Source of the DNA: an uncultured Paracoccaceae bacterium
GTDB taxonomy: Bacteria; Pseudomonadota; Alphaproteobacteria; Rhodobacterales; Rhodobacteraceae
DNA: 13,734 bases
Reading direction: 5' to 3'
Assembly: GCA_937132145.1 (NCBI GenBank)
Contig: CAKZNY010000206.1
Location: 1-13,734 of the forward strand
The notes under the pieces are model-generated. The model worked only from the letters and a program-made list of their open reading frames with translations, searched no databases and was not told the DNA's origin. Both the position numbers and the translations under genes were made by a program. Shown piece by piece: positions 6,121 through 13,674 of this stretch (position 1 is its first letter; every line of letters starts with the position of its first letter).

Positions 6121-6888
6121 ATGACCGTTCATTTCATTGGTGCAGGGCCGGGGGATCCTGATCTGATTACCATTAAGGGCCGCCGCTTGATCGAGCGTTG
6201 TCCGGTTTGTTTATATGCGGGGTCGTTGGTGCCGGAAGCTGTGGTTGCGTTCACGCCTTCGGGGGCGCGGGTGCTGGATACGGCCCCGATGACGCTGGAT
6301 GAAACGCACGCCGAGATCGTTGCCGCCCATAAGCGGGGCGAGGATGTGGCGCGCGTGCATTCGGGTGATCCCGCGCTTTACGGGGCGATTGCCGAGCAAA
6401 TCCGGCGCTTGAAGGCTGACGGAATACCTTACGATATTACGCCCGGTGTTTCGGCATATTCGGCGGCGGCGGCGGCGATGGGGCAGGAATTAACCATTCC
6501 CGAGGTGGCGCAGTCTATTGTGCTTACGCGCATGTCGATGAAATCCACCGACATGCCTGCGGGCGAGACGTTGGAGAATTTCGGTCGCACGGGGGCGACG
6601 TTGGTGATCCATCTGGGCATTCGGGCTTTGCGGGAAATCCGCCGCCAGCTTGCGCCGTTTTACGGGGATGATTGTGCGGTTGTTGTCGCTTATCGCGTTG
6701 GCTGGCCGGACGAGTTGATCATTCGTGGTACGCTGGCAGATATACATGCCAAAGTGCGGGCCGAGAAAATTACGCGCACAGCGTTGATATTTATCGGGCC
6801 TGCGCTTGAAAACGTGACGGATTTCAAGGACTCGGCGCTGTATGACCCTGCGATCCCGCATGTTTTGCGTCCAAAGGTGAAAGTATGA
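6121..6888 (+). CDS. cobM: Precorrin-4 / cobalt-precorrin-4 C11-methyltransferase
   Basis: The 255-residue S-adenosylmethionine-dependent methylase adds the C11 methyl group that CobH later moves to C12. FIGAGPGDPDLITIKG (5-20), LYAGSLVPEA (31-40), VHSGDPALYGA (79-89), ITPGVSAYSAAAAAMG (106-121) and ELTIPEVAQSIVLTR (123-137) are clear CobM/CbiF signatures, and the length is typical. The start at 6121 lies 25 nt after the cobJ stop, with GAGAAG upstream. The stop overlaps the cobA start as ATGA. Product flow then needs CobF or CbiD, neither of which is in the window. Confidence 0.95.
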   Translation: MTVHFIGAGPGDPDLITIKGRRLIERCPVCLYAGSLVPEAVVAFTPSGARVLDTAPMTLDETHAEIVAAHKRGEDVARVHSGDPALYGAIAEQIRRLKADGIPYDITPGVSAYSAAAAAMGQELTIPEVAQSIVLTRMSMKSTDMPAGETLENFGRTGATLVIHLGIRALREIRRQLAPFYGDDCAVVVAYRVGWPDELIIRGTLADIHAKVRAEKITRTALIFIGPALENVTDFKDSALYDPAIPHVLRPKVKV

Positions 6889-7649
6889 GGGGATTGCCCA
6901 GATTTCCCGCTGGCGAGGTTTGGCTGGTTGGGGCAGGGCCCGGTGATGCGGGGTTGTTGACGTTGCATGCCGTGAACGCGTTGGAGCAGGCGGATGTTGT
7001 GGTGCATGATGCATTGGTAAGCGCGGATGTTCTGGGTTTTGCGCGGCGCGGGGCAGAGCTGGTGTTTCTGGGGAAACGGGGGGGCAAGCCCTCGCCCAAG
7101 CAGCCGGAAATTACCAAGCGGTTAATCGATTACGCCCGCGCCGGAAAACGGGTTTTGCGTCTTAAGGGCGGTGATCCGTTCGTGTTCGGTCGCGGCGCGG
7201 AAGAGGCGCTGGATCTGGTGGCCGCGAATGTTCCGTTTCGGGTTATTCCGGGGATCACGGCAGGGATTGGCGGGTTGGCGTATGCGGGCGTTCCGGTTAC
7301 TTCGCGGGACGTTAATGCCTCGGTTATATTTCTGACGGGGCACGACAAACACGGGCTTTTACCGGATACTGTTGATTGGGCCGCGACGGCCAAAGCGGGT
7401 ATGATCGTTATGTATATGGCGATGCGGAATATGGACAAAATTGCGGCGAAGTTGATTGCGGCGGGTCGCCCTTCTGGCGATCCGGTGACGGTTGTTTCCA
7501 ACGCCACTTTGCCGGATATGCAGGTGATTGATACGACCTTGGAGCGGGCGGCAAAGGACATTGCTGCCAGCGGTATCGCGGCGCCTGCGATTGTCAGTAT
7601 CGGGCGCGGAAACTTGCTGCGTGAAAAGTTGAACTGGCGGGGCGTGTGA
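6885..7649 (+). CDS. cobA: Uroporphyrinogen-III C-methyltransferase (SUMT)
   Basis: The 254-residue enzyme methylates uroporphyrinogen III at C2 and C7 to give precorrin-2, the branch point for B12, siroheme and heme d1. VWLVGAGPGDAGLLTLHA (12-29), LRLKGGDPFVFGRGAEE (91-107), VIPGITAG (120-127) and AGVPVTSRD (134-142) are the family signatures. It has no CysG-type oxidase/ferrochelatase domain, so another enzyme must oxidise precorrin-2 to sirohydrochlorin for CbiX. Its place inside the corrin operon suggests a B12-dedicated copy. Start and stop both overlap neighbouring genes by 4 nt. Confidence 0.95.
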   Translation: MRGLPRFPAGEVWLVGAGPGDAGLLTLHAVNALEQADVVVHDALVSADVLGFARRGAELVFLGKRGGKPSPKQPEITKRLIDYARAGKRVLRLKGGDPFVFGRGAEEALDLVAANVPFRVIPGITAGIGGLAYAGVPVTSRDVNASVIFLTGHDKHGLLPDTVDWAATAKAGMIVMYMAMRNMDKIAAKLIAAGRPSGDPVTVVSNATLPDMQVIDTTLERAAKDIAASGIAAPAIVSIGRGNLLREKLNWRGV

Positions 7650-8947
7650 AAGGGTTTGTCATCGCGGCGCCGCACTCGGGTGCGGGGAAGACGATGATAA
7701 CGCTGGGCCTTCTGCGGGCTTTCAAAAAGCGCGGAGTGCGCGTGACATCGGCCAAGAGCGGGCCGGATTATATTGATCCGCAATTCCATAAAGCCGCGAG
7801 CGGGGGGGCTTGTGTGAACCTCGATGCCTGGGCGATGCCGCCTGCGCAATTGCGCGGGCTTGCGGGGGCGCAAGGCGGGGAACTTTTGATCGTTGAAGGG
7901 GCCATGGGGTTGTTTGACGGCGCACCGGATGCAGATGACCCGATGGGGCGTGGCAGCGTCGCGGATTTGGCCGAAGTGCTGGACCTGCCGGTTGTGCTGG
8001 TGCTGGATGCGGCCCGTCAATCGCAGACCGCAGCGGCGGTTGTGCACGGGCTGGCAAGCCTTCGTCCGTCTGTGAAAATCGCTGGCGTTATCCTTAACCA
8101 AATTGGCTCGCCGCGTCACGGCGAGATTATTAAATGCGCCATAGGCGCGATTGGTGTTCCGGTGCTGGGGGCGGTGCCAAGAGCGCCAACTTTACAAGCG
8201 CCGTCGCGGCATTTGGGGCTGGTTCAGGCGCAAGAACACGACGACCTTGAGGGGTTTATCGAGGCTGCGGCAAGCCTGTTGGAGGCCAATGTTGACCTTG
8301 ACGCATTGAGCGCACTGGCTGCGCCCATAGGTGTCGCAACCCGCGCAGCTGGGTTGCCACCGATCGGCTCAACGATAGCGGTTGCGCGCGACGCGGCGTT
8401 TGCTTTTGCCTATCCGCATATGCTGGAGGATTGGCGGTTGGCGGGGGCGGAAATTTCGGTGTTTTCGCCCTTGAATGACGAGGGGCCAGCGGGCGGCACA
8501 GACGCGGTGTTCTTGCCCGGTGGATACCCCGAACTATATGCGGGTCGTTTGGCGCAGAACGGCGAATTTGCGGCGGCTATGGGCGTGGCCAAGGCGCGTG
8601 GGGCGCTGATTTATGGGGAGTGCGGCGGGTATATGACCTTGGGTGAAAGCCTGACGGATGCGGACGGTATTGCGCACCGGATGCTCGGGTTTTTGCCGGT
8701 TAGTACCAGTTTTGCGACCCGCAAGTTGCATCTGGGGTATCGTCGGTTGGCGCCTTTGGCTGGCGTGCCGTGGCGTGGGGGGCTTATGGGGCACGAGTTC
8801 CATTATGCCTCGGTTATCGAGGAAAGTGGTGAGGGTCGGTTGTTTGGCGCACAAAACTCCATGTGCGAAGATCTGCCTGATATGGGGCATGTTCGCGGAA
8901 ACGTCTGCGGCTCGTTCGCGCATGTGATCGCGGCTGGCTGGGCTTAA
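7646..8947 (+). CDS. cobB: Cobyrinate / hydrogenobyrinate a,c-diamide synthase
   Basis: The 433-residue glutamine- and ATP-dependent amidotransferase converts the a and c acetate side chains to amides. The N-terminal dethiobiotin-synthetase-like domain has the P-loop APHSGAGKTMI (8-18), KSGPDYIDPQFH (37-48) and EGAMGLFDG (84-92). The C-terminal class I glutaminase domain has LPGGYPELYAGRLAQN (290-305), the nucleophile Cys326 in YGECGGYMTLG, MGHEFHYAS (381-389) and a late histidine, probably catalytic, in GSFAHV (422-427). The start is GTG overlapping the cobA stop as GTGA; an ATG start is not available nearby. It is the last gene of the operon. No + strand U-tailed terminator follows it. Confidence 0.94.
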   Translation: MKGFVIAAPHSGAGKTMITLGLLRAFKKRGVRVTSAKSGPDYIDPQFHKAASGGACVNLDAWAMPPAQLRGLAGAQGGELLIVEGAMGLFDGAPDADDPMGRGSVADLAEVLDLPVVLVLDAARQSQTAAAVVHGLASLRPSVKIAGVILNQIGSPRHGEIIKCAIGAIGVPVLGAVPRAPTLQAPSRHLGLVQAQEHDDLEGFIEAAASLLEANVDLDALSALAAPIGVATRAAGLPPIGSTIAVARDAAFAFAYPHMLEDWRLAGAEISVFSPLNDEGPAGGTDAVFLPGGYPELYAGRLAQNGEFAAAMGVAKARGALIYGECGGYMTLGESLTDADGIAHRMLGFLPVSTSFATRKLHLGYRRLAPLAGVPWRGGLMGHEFHYASVIEESGEGRLFGAQNSMCEDLPDMGHVRGNVCGSFAHVIAAGWA

Positions 8948-8956
8948 CTGACGGGC

Positions 8957-8984
8957 AAAAAAAAGGCCGAGCTAATGCTCGGCC
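8957..8984 (-). terminator. Strong intrinsic terminator on the - strand
   Basis: A perfect 8-bp stem (8965-8972 with 8977-8984, GGCCGAGC/GCTCGGCC) with a 4-nt loop is followed, reading the - strand, by eight T residues (8957-8964). On the + strand the stem is followed by CAAGTCC, so it is not a standard terminator for cobB. It would end the small RNA and any read-through from lysR. Confidence 0.85.
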
Positions 8985-9032
8985 CAAGTCCAACAGGGAG
9001 GTATGAAACCGGTTGAACAAGTCAACCGCTTC
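8957..9032 (-). ncRNA. Candidate CCUCC-motif small RNA (cuckoo-like)
   Basis: Read on the - strand, the unit has a 7-bp hairpin (CGGTTGA, 5-nt loop, TCAACCG; 9010-9028), then a linker with CCTCCC (8996-9001), then the 8-bp terminator with a T8 tail. The expected length is about 76 nt, with the 5' end estimated at 9031-9034 from the promoter. CCUCC-type anti-Shine-Dalgarno motifs shown beside or in hairpin loops mark the cuckoo/CcsR-type stress sRNAs of Rhodobacteraceae. Those place the motif in loops, here it sits between hairpins, so the family is uncertain; StsR of Rhodobacter is another comparison. It lies downstream of lysR and converges on cobB. No DUF1127 gene, a frequent partner, is seen next to it. 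Confidence 0.6.
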
Positions 9033-9040
9033 GAGAAGTG

Positions 9041-9069
9041 ATATAGGTAGCGATGTTCATACGTTCAAG
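9041..9069 (-). promoter_or_regulatory. Candidate promoter of the small RNA, RpoH (heat-shock sigma) type
   Basis: On the - strand CTTGAA (9064-9069) is followed after 17 nt by CTATAT (9041-9046). Alphaproteobacterial heat-shock sigma factors recognise CTTGAA-like and CTATAT-like boxes, whereas the fit to the housekeeping TTGACA/TATAAT is only moderate. It is placed correctly to start the sRNA near 9032. Confidence 0.5.
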
Positions 9070-9147
9070 AATAAAGTGCGCAAATTCGTGCATACCCGCC
9101 ATCACCTGAACGCATAGCTGCGCTAAAATAGTGGCAAGGCGCTGAAA

Positions 9148-10047
9148 TTAAAGATTTTCACGCATTGTGGCGCGATATTCTTTAATTTCCTCCAACACGA
9201 AATCCCTGAAGGCCGCGACGCGTTTGGAGTGCCTTAGTTCTTCGGGGTAGGCCAGATAAACCGGAATCGGGCGGCTGCTGTCGTTGGGCAGAACCCGCAC
9301 CAGCTCGGGCGATTCGACGATGACATAGTCGGGCAACGCGCCAATCCCAAGGCTGTGCCGCACCGCTTGCAGGATGCCGAAGTAGTTGTTCACCGTCAGA
9401 ACGGATTTGGTATTTGCCCGCAAAAATGGCGCCATCCACTCGGCCGCCGCGCTAACTTGCGGCGAGGTGGAGTTGTGCGAGATCAGGCGATGATTAACCA
9501 AATCTTCCGGCGCTTCCGGTGTCCCGTGTTTTTCGAGGTAATCCGGCGAGGCGTATAGCTTCATGTCCACCGTCATCAGGCGGCGGCGGATCAGGTCGGC
9601 TTGGCTGGGTTCTTTCATGCGGATGGCGACGTCGGCCTCGCGCATGGGCAAGTCCAGAACGCGCTCTTCCAGCATCAGGTCGATTTTCAGGTCGGGATAT
9701 TTTTCATACAAATGCCCGAGGCGCGGGGCCAGCCAGAGCGTTCCAAAACCTGTTGTCGTGGTGACGCGCAAATTTCCGAAGATTTCGTCTTTGGAGTCGC
9801 GGATATAGGCGATGGCGGTTTCTAGCCGTTTGGACATGGATCGCGTCGCATCCAGCAGCAATTCGCCCTGTTCGGTTAAGATCAACCCGCGCGCATGGCG
9901 GTGAAACAGCATGACGTTCAGGTTTTCCTCTAACGCGCTAACTTGTCGGCTGACGGCCGATTGGGATAGGTGCAAAACCTCGCCTGCATGGGTCAGGCTG
10001 CCAGCTTCGGCGACAGCATGAAAAATTCGTAGCTTGTCCCAGTCCAT
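9148..10047 (-). CDS. LysR-family transcriptional regulator
   Basis: The 299-residue DNA-binding regulator has the usual winged helix-turn-helix at about 1-60 (MDWDKLRIFHAVAEAGSLTH, then LSQSAVSRQVSALEE) and a LysR substrate-binding domain at about 88-290. Start ATG at 10045-10047 with GGGG 6 nt upstream. LysR proteins usually regulate the divergent neighbour, here the indolepyruvate oxidoreductase, and often themselves, through T-N11-A dyads in the shared intergenic region; such dyads are present. The effector is not visible in the sequence, but an aromatic amino acid or arylpyruvate would fit the neighbour. No clear terminator separates the stop from the sRNA promoter. Confidence 0.92.
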   Translation of the reverse strand: MDWDKLRIFHAVAEAGSLTHAGEVLHLSQSAVSRQVSALEENLNVMLFHRHARGLILTEQGELLLDATRSMSKRLETAIAYIRDSKDEIFGNLRVTTTTGFGTLWLAPRLGHLYEKYPDLKIDLMLEERVLDLPMREADVAIRMKEPSQADLIRRRLMTVDMKLYASPDYLEKHGTPEAPEDLVNHRLISHNSTSPQVSAAAEWMAPFLRANTKSVLTVNNYFGILQAVRHSLGIGALPDYVIVESPELVRVLPNDSSRPIPVYLAYPEELRHSKRVAAFRDFVLEEIKEYRATMRENL

Positions 10048-10060
10048 ATTATTCCCCGTA

Positions 10061-10074
10061 ACTTGTTTTCAAGT
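10061..10074. promoter_or_regulatory. Palindrome ACTTG-TTTT-CAAGT, candidate operator
   Basis: A perfect 5-bp dyad with a 4-nt centre lies 14 nt upstream of the lysR start. The octamer AAGTATTT from its right half (10071-10078) recurs at 10094-10101, 23 bp away, or about two helical turns. This is compatible with cooperative binding by LysR and autoregulation. A candidate - strand -10 (TATAGT, 10107-10112) lies next to the second copy. Confidence 0.35.
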
Positions 10075-10169
10075 ATTTGGTTTTAATGATTTTAAGTATT
10101 TTGAACACTATAGCCGTAATTTCTGTGATACAAAAGCACAGGTTTCACGCGACGTCGCAAAAAATTGTG

Positions 10170-10199
10170 TTGTTTGGGTCAAGGTTTATGACCTATAGT
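10170..10199 (+). promoter_or_regulatory. Candidate promoter of the oxidoreductase with an embedded 17-bp dyad
   Basis: TTGTTT (10170-10175) and TATAGT (10194-10199) are separated by 18 nt and lie about 30 nt upstream of the start codon. Inside the spacer is GGTCAAGGTTTATGACC (10177-10193), an inverted repeat of 5-bp arms that contains T-N11-A, the LysR box pattern. A protein bound there would block RNA polymerase, so repression is the simplest reading. The boxes match the consensus only partly. Confidence 0.4.
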
Positions 10200-10213
10200 A
10201 ATGCAAATGCTGT

Positions 10214-10220
10214 AAGGAGG
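10214..10220 (+). promoter_or_regulatory. Strong ribosome-binding site that sets the oxidoreductase start
   Basis: AAGGAGG, a full Shine-Dalgarno sequence, stands 6 nt before ATG 10227. It decides this start over an in-frame TTG at 10077, which would put 50 unrelated residues ahead of the family homology and across the promoter. Confidence 0.85.
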
Positions 10221-10226
10221 CCCACC

Positions 10227-13200
10227 ATGACCCTGCAATCCGTATCCCTGAATGACCGTTACGACCTGTCGAAACGCTTTGTGCTGCTGAACGGCACGCA
10301 GGCGTTGGTGCGCCTTACAATGATGCAAAAGGCGCGGGACAAGGCGGCGGGGCTGAACACGGCTGGGTACGTCACGGGGTATCGTGGCTCGCCTGTTGGT
10401 GCGATTGATATGCAGATGGAGCGGGCTGAAAAGCCGCTGAAAGCCTCGGATGTCAAGTTCTCACCGGGGTTGAACGAGGATCTGGCCGCAACCGCGCTGT
10501 GGGGTTCGCAGCAGGCGAATTTGCGCGGCGAGGGAACGCACGACGGGGTTTTCGGGTTCTGGTACGGCAAAGGGCCGGGTGTGGACCGTTCAGGCGATGT
10601 ATTTCGGCATGCGAATATGGCGGGCACGGCGGAGCATGGCGGCGTGCTGGCGATTATGGGGGATGACCATACGGGGGAAAGCTCGACCGTTCTGCACCAA
10701 TCCGAATTTGCGCTGGTCGATGCGCTTATGCCGATCCTGTCGCCCGCAGGTGTGCAGGAATTGCTGGATTACGGCATTTTGGGTTGGGAACTTAGCCGGT
10801 ATTCGGGGTGTTGGGTCGGGCTGAAAAGCGTGAAAGACACCATCGAGGTGACCGAGGTGGTAGACGGTGATCCGCACCGCGTAAAGATCGTCCAGCCGAC
10901 GGATTTCGAGATGCCAGAGGGTGGCTTGAACATCAGACTGGTCGATGACCGCACTGATCAAGAAGCCCGCCTTCACGACTATAAACGCTTCGCCGCCGAG
11001 GCGTTCGCGCGTGCCAATAAGATAGACCACCGTGTGATGGGGAATGATAGCGCGAAAATTGGAATCGTGTCCGCAGGCAAAAGCTGGCTGGATACCGTAC
11101 ATGCGCTTGACTTGCTGGGGATTGATGCAGCCGAGGCGGAACGCTTGGGCATCACCACCTACAAAATCGGGATGGTCTGGCCGCTGGACATGACCAGTTT
11201 TCGCGAGTGGTCCGAAGGGCTGGATTTGATCATCGTCATTGAGGAAAAGCGCAAGTTGATCGAGGTGCAGATCAAGGAAGCGATTTTCGATGACCGCCGT
11301 GGTCGCCGCGTTATCGGTTGGAAGAAAGAGAACGGCGATGTGTTGTTCACCGTCAAAGGCGCGCTGGACCCTGTCGGGGTGGCCCGCAAACTGGGCGATG
11401 TGCTGGTGGGCGAAGGCCTTAATAGCGCAATCATGACCAAGGCCAAAATCGCGTTGGAGGATGCGGCCAAGGCGGATAACGCCGAGGAAATCGCCACGCG
11501 CCTTCCGTGGTTCTGCTCGGGCTGTCCGCATAATACCTCGACAAAGGTGCCGGAAGGTTCGCGCGCTTACGCGGGGATTGGCTGTCATTATATGGTGCAA
11601 TGGATGGACCGCGACACGCTGGGTTTCACACAGATGGGCGGCGAGGGTGCGAACTGGATTGGCGAGGCTCCGTTTTCCAAAACCGGCCACGTGTTCCAGA
11701 ACCTCGGTGACGGGACGTACAACCATTCGGGCATTCAGGCCATCCGCGCCGCGATTGCAGCGGGGGATGTGAATATCACCTACAAGGTTTTGTATAACGA
11801 TGCGGTTGCCATGACCGGTGGTCAGAGCAACGAGGGCGATTTGAGCGCGGCTCAAATCGCGCACGAGCTTGTCGCGATGCGGATTAAAAAACTCGTCGTG
11901 GTGTATGATGAAAAAGAGGATGTGGATTTCTCCGCCCTGCCAAAGGGGATTGAGACGGTGGAGCGCCGTGATTTGATGGAGGTGCAAAAACGTCTGCGTG
12001 AAATCGAAGGCGTAACGGCGATTGTTTACATCCAGACCTGTGCGGCGGAGAAACGTCGTCGTCGCAAGCGCGGGCTATTCCCTGACCCCGACAAACGGGT
12101 GTTTATTAACCCTGATGTTTGTGAAGGGTGCGGGGATTGCGGGGTGCAGTCGAACTGCGTCTCCATCCTGCCGCTAGAGACCGAACTGGGCCGCAAGCGC
12201 GAGATTGACCAGTCGTCTTGCAACAAGGATTTTTCGTGCCTGAGCGGGTTCTGCCCAAGTTTCGTGACGCTGATCGGTGCGCAAGTCAAAAAACCTGCGA
12301 AGGCGGAGCTGGCGTTACCAGCGTTGCCGGAACCGACGCTGCCGGTGATTGATGGGACACACAACATCGTGATTACCGGCGTTGGTGGCACAGGGGTTGT
12401 GACCGTCGGTGCGCTTCTTGGCATGGCGGCGCATCTTGAGGGCAAGGGTGTTGGCATGATGGAAATGGCGGGGCTGGCCCAGAAGGGTGGCGCAGTACAT
12501 ATCCATTGTCGGATAGCTGCGAAACCTGCGGATATCTCGGCAATCCGTGTCGCTGTTGGCGAGGCGGACGCGGTGATTGGCGGCGATCTGGTCACAACTT
12601 CGGGCGCCAAAACGCTGGGGTTGATGACGCGAGGGCGGAGCCGTGCAGTTTGCAACTCGCACCAGATTATCACCGGAGAGTTCACCCACAACGCCGAATT
12701 CAGCTTGCCTGTTGACCGTATGAGCATCGCGCTGAAGGCCCGCTTGGGCGAGGACGCGCTTGCGATGCTGGATGCCACCAAACTGGCGGAAAAGTTCCTT
12801 GGCGATGCGATTTATTCCAATGTTTTAATGCTGGGTGCTGCTTGGCAGGCGGGGCTGATACCGCTGTCGCTGGAATCGCTTGAACGCGCGATCGAGTTGA
12901 ATGGTGCGCGCGTTGAGGACAACCTCACGGCGCTGAAATTCGGTCGCTGGGCGATTGCTTTTCCTGCGGATGCAGCGGCGTCGTTGAACGGTGCTACCGA
13001 GGCTGCGGTTGAAGTGGACGGCGTTGAATTCCGCGCGACGCATTTGCGTAAATACCAGAACGAGCTTTTAGCAAAACGATATCTGAAACGGGTTGCCGCA
13101 GCGCAGGCGGTGGACGCAGAATTCGGCGAGGCTTTGTCGAAAGGGTATCATAAATTGCTGTCCTACAAGGATGAGTACGAGGTCGCCCGCCTGCACCGCG

Positions 13201-13643
13201 AAACGTTGGAGGCCGCGGTCGCGGAGCATTTCACCGATGTGTCCTCGATCCGCTTCCATATGGCCCCGCCGATATTTGGCAAGAAGGACAAACAGGGACG
13301 GGCAGTGAAATCCGAATTTGGACCGTGGATGATGAAAGTGTTTGGCATTCTGGCCGCAATGAAACCCTTGCGCGGCACCCCGCTGGATATTTTTGGCTAT
13401 TCGACTGAGCGCAAAATGGAACGTGCGTTGATTGAAGAATATCAGGAAACCATGACCGAAGTTGCCAAGGGCTTTACCGAGGACACGCGCGATCTGGCGA
13501 TTGCATTGGCAAAACTGCCGCTGGATATTCGCGGGTTTGGCCATGTGAAAGCAGCCAATGCAGCGACGGCGGCGAAGAAACGTGAAGAACTACTGATGGC
13601 ATTCCGCGCAGGCGGAACCCCGCAAGCGCAGGCAGCTCAATAA
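10227..13643 (+). CDS. Fused indolepyruvate ferredoxin oxidoreductase (IorA-IorB type)
   Basis: The 1138-residue enzyme oxidatively decarboxylates arylpyruvates (from Trp, Phe or Tyr) to aryl-acetyl-CoA using thiamine diphosphate, CoA and ferredoxin. The first third is IorA-like, with TGYRGSPVGAID (50-61) and GDDHTGESS (145-153). The TPP-binding part has WFCSGCPHNTS (428-438), GDGTYNHSG (494-502) and NDAVAMTGGQ (524-533). A ferredoxin-like segment has cysteines 632, 635, 638 and 644, then 665, 671 and 676. The IorB/gamma-type domain starts with GVGGTGVVTVG (718-728). The last 200 residues or so match no named domain I can place with certainty; long fused Ior proteins usually carry such an extension. 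It is divergent from lysR, the likely regulator. Substrate preference cannot be read from sequence. Confidence 0.9.
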   Translation: MTLQSVSLNDRYDLSKRFVLLNGTQALVRLTMMQKARDKAAGLNTAGYVTGYRGSPVGAIDMQMERAEKPLKASDVKFSPGLNEDLAATALWGSQQANLRGEGTHDGVFGFWYGKGPGVDRSGDVFRHANMAGTAEHGGVLAIMGDDHTGESSTVLHQSEFALVDALMPILSPAGVQELLDYGILGWELSRYSGCWVGLKSVKDTIEVTEVVDGDPHRVKIVQPTDFEMPEGGLNIRLVDDRTDQEARLHDYKRFAAEAFARANKIDHRVMGNDSAKIGIVSAGKSWLDTVHALDLLGIDAAEAERLGITTYKIGMVWPLDMTSFREWSEGLDLIIVIEEKRKLIEVQIKEAIFDDRRGRRVIGWKKENGDVLFTVKGALDPVGVARKLGDVLVGEGLNSAIMTKAKIALEDAAKADNAEEIATRLPWFCSGCPHNTSTKVPEGSRAYAGIGCHYMVQWMDRDTLGFTQMGGEGANWIGEAPFSKTGHVFQNLGDGTYNHSGIQAIRAAIAAGDVNITYKVLYNDAVAMTGGQSNEGDLSAAQIAHELVAMRIKKLVVVYDEKEDVDFSALPKGIETVERRDLMEVQKRLREIEGVTAIVYIQTCAAEKRRRRKRGLFPDPDKRVFINPDVCEGCGDCGVQSNCVSILPLETELGRKREIDQSSCNKDFSCLSGFCPSFVTLIGAQVKKPAKAELALPALPEPTLPVIDGTHNIVITGVGGTGVVTVGALLGMAAHLEGKGVGMMEMAGLAQKGGAVHIHCRIAAKPADISAIRVAVGEADAVIGGDLVTTSGAKTLGLMTRGRSRAVCNSHQIITGEFTHNAEFSLPVDRMSIALKARLGEDALAMLDATKLAEKFLGDAIYSNVLMLGAAWQAGLIPLSLESLERAIELNGARVEDNLTALKFGRWAIAFPADAAASLNGATEAAVEVDGVEFRATHLRKYQNELLAKRYLKRVAAAQAVDAEFGEALSKGYHKLLSYKDEYEVARLHRETLEAAVAEHFTDVSSIRFHMAPPIFGKKDKQGRAVKSEFGPWMMKVFGILAAMKPLRGTPLDIFGYSTERKMERALIEEYQETMTEVAKGFTEDTRDLAIALAKLPLDIRGFGHVKAANAATAAKKREELLMAFRAGGTPQAQAAQ

Positions 13644-13674
13644 AAGTACTCTTACCAAGCAGGACAACCGTCGA

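Noticed and set aside
7130..8119. 329-residue open frame on the - strand across cobA and cobB
   Set aside because: It spans the junction of two certain genes and has no family features.
8965..8984. The hairpin as an intrinsic terminator of cobB on the + strand
   Set aside because: The T-run needed after the stem is present only in the - strand direction.
10077..10226. TTG 10077 as an earlier start of the oxidoreductase
   Set aside because: It crosses the candidate promoter and ignores the strong AAGGAGG before ATG 10227.
10590..11987. 465-residue open frame on the - strand inside the oxidoreductase gene
   Set aside because: Long, but wholly antisense to conserved IorA motifs; composition is that of a shadow frame.
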